Shown here: piece by piece, positions 59,571 to 64,000 of the stretch
Position numbering within the stretch: the first letter of the stretch is position 1
Layout: each line of letters opens with the position of its first letter
Assembly: GCF_014384705.1 (NCBI RefSeq)
Contig: NZ_JACRSN010000017.1
Span: forward strand, 1-64,000
Length of the DNA: 64,000 nt
DNA from: Yeguia hominis
GTDB taxonomy: Bacteria; Bacillota; Clostridia; Oscillospirales; Acutalibacteraceae
Direction: 5' to 3'
Program-made: the position numbers and the translations under genes
The notes under the pieces: model-generated
Told to the model about the DNA's origin: nothing
What the model saw: the letters and a program-made list of their open reading frames with translations, nothing else
Databases searched by the model: none

Positions 59571-62500
59571 ATGGCTGCGAAGTATCAGCTAATTACGGAG
59601 CTGTATCGGCGCACAGGTATTACAGTTGCAAAAAATCCGCAGGCGTGGCAGAGCTTTTTAGCTGCTGCTTGCCGCAACTATAAATGCCGCTTTGATGAAC
59701 AGCTTTTAATCTATGCACAACGCCCCGACGCTATCGCCGTCGCAGAGCTTGACACTTGGAACAAGCGGTTTAAGCGTTGGGTAAACAAAGACAGTAAGGG
59801 CATTGCCGTTTTCGACCCGAAGGGTCGCAGGAATACCCTTAAATATTATTTTGATGTTTCGGACACGCACGACGGATATTACGGCAGCCGCCCCGTCCCG
59901 ATATGGCAGATGAACGGACGATACGAGCAGGCTGTTATCGAAAGGCTCTCCGACAGGTTTGGTAATACGGAAAGCACCGACCTTGCTTCTGCCCTAACAG
60001 AAACGGCAAAGAACGCCGTTGAGGATAATCTGCAAGACTATTTCTCTCAGCTCAAAGGCTTCACAAGGGATAGCTTCTTGGAGGAATTGGACGACCTTAA
60101 TGTCGAGGTCTGTTACAGGCGTTTGGTAACAAACAGCGTTGCATTTATGCTGATGAGCCGTTGCGGTCTGGATGCAAACGAGCATTTTGACCGAGAGGAT
60201 TTTGAGGGCATTATCAATTTCAATACGCCTGCGACTATTAACGCCCTCGGCATTGCCACAAGCGACATTTCCGAAATGGCGCTAAAGGAAATTTCTCTTG
60301 CGATACAAAATCTGCAAATCGCAGAGAAAGACGCAAATCGCACCTTTGTACCAGAAAGCAAAAGCCAATATAATAAAGGCAGAATACAACCCGAAAGGAG
60401 CGAAAATAATGAACGCAATCACTTACAGCAGGCAGGGCGATTATCTTATTCCCGACCTGACATTACCGACCGAGCAAGAAATTCCGCTTGGCAGATACGC
60501 ACAGATGCACAGGAGCTATCTGGAGCAGCACAAGCGAGTGACCTATCTCAATCTGCTGACATCGGGCAAACTGAACGAGCATCTGTATCAGACCGAACAG
60601 ACAGCACTCCAGAGGTTGGAGCTTCTGACGAAGCAGCTTTCAGCCGAACAGGGCGTAACGGAGGAACTGAAAGAGAAAGCCCCGATGCAGTGGGTACAGA
60701 GAATGAACAACATCCGCAGCCAAGCGGAGAAAGTGATTATGACCGAGCTGATTTACAAGTAAGCATTGCCAATGCCGATGAGGTCAAGGTCAATCTTCCC
60801 ACCGTAGAGGAACAAATCGAAATGATAGCCGAAGCAGAGGACGAAAAATCCTCTGCTTTTGCTGTTTCACAGGAAGATATTGACTCTGTTCTGACAAGAG
60901 GAAGCGGCTTTCAAGACGGGAAATACCGTATCTACCGTCAGTTTCAGAAATACGAGGACAGTAAAAGTAATATCGCTTTTCTCAAAAAGGAATACGGTAC
61001 AGGCGGCGGAACGCACCTTTACCCCGACGGAACAAACGGCGGCGAATGGCACGACGGCAAAGGTATCGGCATTGAAAAGCACGGGTCATATACAAACCCA
61101 GACTTGCGGCTCAGTTGGTCTAAGGTTGAAAAGCGGCTGCGTGAGCTGATAAAGGCAAACCGCTATCTCAATCCGAAAGAAAAAGACCATTATGCCGATT
61201 ATCTGGAGAGCGTGTCAGCTCCCCAATATGAGGTTGACGCCCAAAGGAAAATGGCAAGGCAGCGTTTTATTGACGCTCATCGTGACCTGCCGCCTGCCGA
61301 CAAACGAGATACTCTTGCCCTGCGTCTGTCGGACTTTATCCGTGACTTGGACGGGTACGAAAAAGACCTGTTATCCAATGTGGAGCGTTCCGACCTTGCC
61401 GATGTTACGGCTGAGCAAATGGAACAGCACTTGTCCGACCCAGCCACCGTTCAACAGCTCCTTGATTTTCTTACCCAGATACAATGGAAAACGACATCGG
61501 TTTTCAGCCGCAGCAATGCGTGGAAATTTTCCGAGGAATTGCGGGAGCTGTATCCGCTTCGCTATCTCTACAATGAGGGCGATGTGGTGTATATCGGTGC
61601 AGACAAATACGAAATCACAGATTTTGACGAAAACGCCGTATCGCTCCGAAATGCAGAGTTTCCGTTGTTCGGCAAGGAATACAGCCGAGAGGATTTTGAG
61701 AAAAAACTCAAGGAAAATCCCGCAAACGACCATCTGAAAGTTGTCGTGACCGAGAAGCAGCGGACAGAAGCACCGTCCGAGAAAAACCCAGACGGAATAC
61801 AGTTTTCTATCGGCTTTTCCGAACACCCTGCTTTTTACGACAGGCAGCTTAATGACCGCTATACGGATTTGAGCTTTGCCCTCGGAAACAAGCTGCTTGG
61901 TGTTCTGGACGAAAAGCAGCACCGAGAGCGTGAAAGCAAGGAAATCGGTTGGTATCACAAGACGGATTTTGAGATTACTGCTACCGTCGGCGGCGAGGAC
62001 TTTCACTATGAGGGACGCTTTGATATTGGCGACGGCGAGGGCGACCTTATCGCCCATATCAAGAATTATTATGATTACTGCCTGTCGCCGCAATGCCCGT
62101 TTATCCCCGAATGGAAGCGACAGGGCGAGGATTATTACCGAGAACGGATGGAAAGTCTGCGCTTGGGGCGTGATGTATTTATCCCGTTCTTGGAGCAGAA
62201 TACCGAGTTGACGCCAGAGGACGAAAAGCTCCTTTCTGAGATTATGGTTACCGAAAGCGACTGGTACAGGAAAGCCAAAGAACCAGAACGACCGTCTGCG
62301 GCAGATGAGATGATTGCCTATGCGGAAAAGGTTGCTTCGGAATATGAATCCGAGCCGCAAGAGGAACGCTTTGAGATTTTAATGACCTCGGATGCCTTCC
62401 CCGACCCCGAAGATGTTTATGCCATCTGGGATAATATCCGAGAGAAATATTACGCCGATGATTACGGCAAAATTCTGACCTATCCCACAGAGGATGCGGC

Positions 62501-64000
62501 AAATGAGGGCTTGGCAGCAGTCAAGAAAGCGGTTGCCGACAAGGAAGCCGAGGAATGGCTGTATGTGGAACGGGCTAAACAAGGTTTAGATCCCGTTCCC
62601 ACACAGGACAACGCCGACCTTATCGGCAAGGAAATCACGATAGACAACCGCAAATATGTTGTGGAGAGCGTCGGCAGGATAAGCGGCGATGTGTCCCTGC
62701 GTGACATCACTTTCCAGAACAGCACAGGCTTCCCGATTAACCGAGTGGAGAAAATCGGCTATATCCAAAGCCTTTTGGAACAGGCAAAAGCCGAATTGCC
62801 GACCGAAGAAAAGACGGAAGCTCCAGCCGTTTTATCTGCTGACCGTCATAATTTCCGCATTACCGATGACACGCTCGGCGTAGGCGGAGCAAAGGAAAAA
62901 TTCCGCAACAATATGGCGGCTATCAATCTTTTGCACGAGCTTGAAATCGAAAACCGCCTTGCCACACCCGAAGAACAGGAAATCCTATCTCGGTATGTCG
63001 GTTGGGGCGGTTTGTCTATGGTGTTTGACGAACACAATGCGGCTTGGGCTGACGAGTTTAAGGAGCTGTATGCGAGCCTATCCCCAGAGGAATACAACGC
63101 CGCTATGGAGTCAACGCTGACCGCCTTTTATACGCCGCCCGTTGTTATCAAGGCAATGTATGAAGCGCTCGACCGCTTGGGCTTCTCACAGGGCAACATC
63201 TTGGAGCCGTCCTGCGGCACAGGCAATTTCTTCGGTTTGCTGCCCGAAAGTATGGCAGGCTCAAAGCTCCACGGTGTAGAGTTAGACCCGCTGACAGGCA
63301 AAATAGCAAAGCAGCTCTACCAGAAAGCCAATATTGCCATAGAGGGCTTTGAGAAAACAAAGCTCCCAGATGACCATTTTGATGTGGTTATCGGCAATGT
63401 GCCTTTCGGAGAAATCCGTGTAAACGACAGCCGCTACAACGCCCAGAAGTTCCTCATACACGATTACTTTTTCGCAAAGGCGCTTGATAAAGTCCGTGCC
63501 GGCGGCGTTGTGATGTTCATTACCTCTAAGGGAACAATGGACAAAGCAAGCCCAGAGGTAAGAAAGTATATTGCTCAAAGAGCCGAGCTGTTGGGCGCAA
63601 TCCGTCTGCCAGACAACACTTTCCGTGCCAACGCAGGCACAGAGGTCACAAGCGATATTCTCATTCTGCAAAAGCGTGACCGTGTAATTGATGTTGAGCC
63701 AGATTGGGTTTATCTGGACACAGACGAGAACGGTGTTACGATGAACAGCTATTTTGTTCAGCACCCCGAAATGGTGCTTGGACAAATGCGGCTTGAAAGT
63801 ACACGCTTCGGGAAATCAGAGCCTGCCTGCAAAGCCTATGAGGATAAATCTCTGTCCGAGCTGCTTCACGATGCCGTTCAAAGGATAAACGGCGAAATCA
63901 CAGAGCTTGATAATGAGATAGACCAAATCTCCGACGAACAGGACACATCCATTCCCGCCGACCCGAATGTACGCAACTTTTCATTCGCTCTGATAGACAG
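59571..64000 (+). CDS. Giant N6-adenine methyltransferase/helicase protein of the ICE (N-terminal 1476 residues; runs off the edge)
   Basis: ATG at 59571 follows AAGGAGG, and the frame stays open to the window edge. An N-terminal conserved part (MAAKYQLITELYRRTGITVA) is followed by a low-complexity linker (roughly 255-405) and a middle region of unknown fold. The methyltransferase region has RYVGWGGLSMVFDE near 1143, motif I ILEPSCGTGNFFGLL, and motif IV VIGNVPFGEIR, an NVPF form of the NPPF catalytic motif. Related proteins continue with SNF2-type helicase domains, not visible here. Such proteins are typical of Tn1549-like elements and may modify element DNA against restriction. The linker overlaps tnpV in another frame. 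Confidence 0.93.
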   Translation, partial: MAAKYQLITELYRRTGITVAKNPQAWQSFLAAACRNYKCRFDEQLLIYAQRPDAIAVAELDTWNKRFKRWVNKDSKGIAVFDPKGRRNTLKYYFDVSDTHDGYYGSRPVPIWQMNGRYEQAVIERLSDRFGNTESTDLASALTETAKNAVEDNLQDYFSQLKGFTRDSFLEELDDLNVEVCYRRLVTNSVAFMLMSRCGLDANEHFDREDFEGIINFNTPATINALGIATSDISEMALKEISLAIQNLQIAEKDANRTFVPESKSQYNKGRIQPERSENNERNHLQQAGRLSYSRPDITDRARNSAWQIRTDAQELSGAAQASDLSQSADIGQTERASVSDRTDSTPEVGASDEAAFSRTGRNGGTERESPDAVGTENEQHPQPSGESDYDRADLQVSIANADEVKVNLPTVEEQIEMIAEAEDEKSSAFAVSQEDIDSVLTRGSGFQDGKYRIYRQFQKYEDSKSNIAFLKKEYGTGGGTHLYPDGTNGGEWHDGKGIGIEKHGSYTNPDLRLSWSKVEKRLRELIKANRYLNPKEKDHYADYLESVSAPQYEVDAQRKMARQRFIDAHRDLPPADKRDTLALRLSDFIRDLDGYEKDLLSNVERSDLADVTAEQMEQHLSDPATVQQLLDFLTQIQWKTTSVFSRSNAWKFSEELRELYPLRYLYNEGDVVYIGADKYEITDFDENAVSLRNAEFPLFGKEYSREDFEKKLKENPANDHLKVVVTEKQRTEAPSEKNPDGIQFSIGFSEHPAFYDRQLNDRYTDLSFALGNKLLGVLDEKQHRERESKEIGWYHKTDFEITATVGGEDFHYEGRFDIGDGEGDLIAHIKNYYDYCLSPQCPFIPEWKRQGEDYYRERMESLRLGRDVFIPFLEQNTELTPEDEKLLSEIMVTESDWYRKAKEPERPSAADEMIAYAEKVASEYESEPQEERFEILMTSDAFPDPEDVYAIWDNIREKYYADDYGKILTYPTEDAANEGLAAVKKAVADKEAEEWLYVERAKQGLDPVPTQDNADLIGKEITIDNRKYVVESVGRISGDVSLRDITFQNSTGFPINRVEKIGYIQSLLEQAKAELPTEEKTEAPAVLSADRHNFRITDDTLGVGGAKEKFRNNMAAINLLHELEIENRLATPEEQEILSRYVGWGGLSMVFDEHNAAWADEFKELYASLSPEEYNAAMESTLTAFYTPPVVIKAMYEALDRLGFSQGNILEPSCGTGNFFGLLPESMAGSKLHGVELDPLTGKIAKQLYQKANIAIEGFEKTKLPDDHFDVVIGNVPFGEIRVNDSRYNAQKFLIHDYFFAKALDKVRAGGVVMFITSKGTMDKASPEVRKYIAQRAELLGAIRLPDNTFRANAGTEVTSDILILQKRDRVIDVEPDWVYLDTDENGVTMNSYFVQHPEMVLGQMRLESTRFGKSEPACKAYEDKSLSELLHDAVQRINGEITELDNEIDQISDEQDTSIPADPNVRNFSFALID
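60409..60762 (+). CDS. tnpV: TnpV transposon-encoded protein, overprinted in the methylase gene
   Basis: ATG at 60409 follows AAAGGAG with 10 bases between, and encodes a complete 117-residue protein with YSRQGDYLIPDLTLPTEQEI, YLNLLTSGKLNEHLYQTEQ and MQWVQRMNNIRSQAEKVIMT, the pattern of TnpV proteins. It reads in a different frame, entirely inside the linker of the giant methylase/helicase, whose own frame has no stop across the region. Both readings look conserved, so this is a true overlapping gene. TnpV has no known biochemical role. Confidence 0.85.
   Translation: MNAITYSRQGDYLIPDLTLPTEQEIPLGRYAQMHRSYLEQHKRVTYLNLLTSGKLNEHLYQTEQTALQRLELLTKQLSAEQGVTEELKEKAPMQWVQRMNNIRSQAEKVIMTELIYK

Larger units (their letters stand above)
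48905..64000 (+). mobile_element. Integrative and conjugative element, left 15 kb (Tn1549-like clostridial type)
   Basis: From about 48905 the gene content changes to ParA/ParB, a large SpaA-type surface protein, many small element proteins and a giant N6-methylase/helicase, with tnpV inside. All the genes run on the plus strand, and the first 1.3 kb is visibly AT-richer than the host flank. This suite is characteristic of Tn1549-like conjugative elements in clostridia. Integrase, relaxase and type IV secretion genes are not in view and should lie to the right. Confidence 0.85.

Noticed and set aside
61192..61737. A 181-codon frame inside the methylase/helicase gene in another frame
   Set aside because: Unlike tnpV it has no ribosome binding site and no family pattern, so it is treated as a shadow of the main gene.
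1..64000. CRISPR arrays or restriction-modification islands
   Set aside because: No short regularly spaced repeats with unique spacers were found. The only tandem array has contiguous 105-bp units without spacers, and the only methylase is the ICE methylase/helicase.

Overview
The window looks like the chromosome of a strictly anaerobic Gram-positive of the class Clostridia, most likely an Oscillospirales/Ruminococcaceae-type gut or fermenter organism. The grounds are a V-type ATP synthase instead of an F-type one in this window, an electron-bifurcating-type [FeFe] hydrogenase gene set (hydA/hydB/hydC plus accessory genes) with a sensory hydrogenase-like protein, a T-box riboswitch, an iron-containing alcohol dehydrogenase, an orphan OadG-like protein, a spore-coat/Mn-catalase fragment, and a clostridial conjugative element. 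This is inference from gene content; no 16S rRNA gene is present.

Layout. 1-0.7 kb: nested insertion sequences, with an IS256-type element inserted in an IS3-like remnant and a 122-bp MITE sitting in the loop of a palindrome. 0.8-3.9 kb: a metal P-type ATPase with DUF6110 and four-helix-bundle partners. 4.65-4.87 kb: tRNA-Pro and tRNA-Gln. 5-12.7 kb (minus): cell wall and housekeeping genes (class B PBP, MltG, 5-formyl-THF cyclo-ligase, DJ-1 family, GNAT, DUF2156, dTMP kinase, ThyX). 12.9-19.9 kb: SOD, GH42 beta-galactosidase, ThpR, GDPD, MFS, Maf. 20.8-29.6 kb (minus): a complete nine-gene V-ATPase operon whose proteolipid carries the Na+-binding signature. 29.7-34.4 kb (minus): SecG, a PII-like protein with a DUF1538 membrane protein, and a KdpDE-like two-component system, preceded by four tandem 105-bp structured repeats. 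35.2-37.9 kb: orphan OadG and an acyl-CoA synthetase under a T-box leader. 38.2-46.9 kb: two divergent operons, one encoding the bifurcating-type hydrogenase and the other a putative hydrogen/redox-sensing set (two DRTGG proteins, an ATPase-fold kinase-like protein, a hydrogenase-like sensor and a PHP phosphoesterase). 47-48.2 kb: alcohol dehydrogenase.

From about 48.9 kb to the right edge lies the left part of an integrative conjugative element that has interrupted a Mn-catalase/CotJC-type gene. It carries an AbiEi-type regulator without its toxin, ParA/ParB, a lipoprotein, a 1400-residue thioester-containing SpaA-type surface adhesin, a run of small element genes, and the start of the very large N6-methylase/helicase protein. 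Inside that last gene, in another frame and with its own ribosome binding site, is a complete tnpV gene.

The points most worth following up are the T-box leader on an acyl-CoA synthetase, the tandem triple-hairpin repeat units upstream of the KdpDE-like genes, the overprinted tnpV, and the sensory hydrogenase operon facing hydABC.
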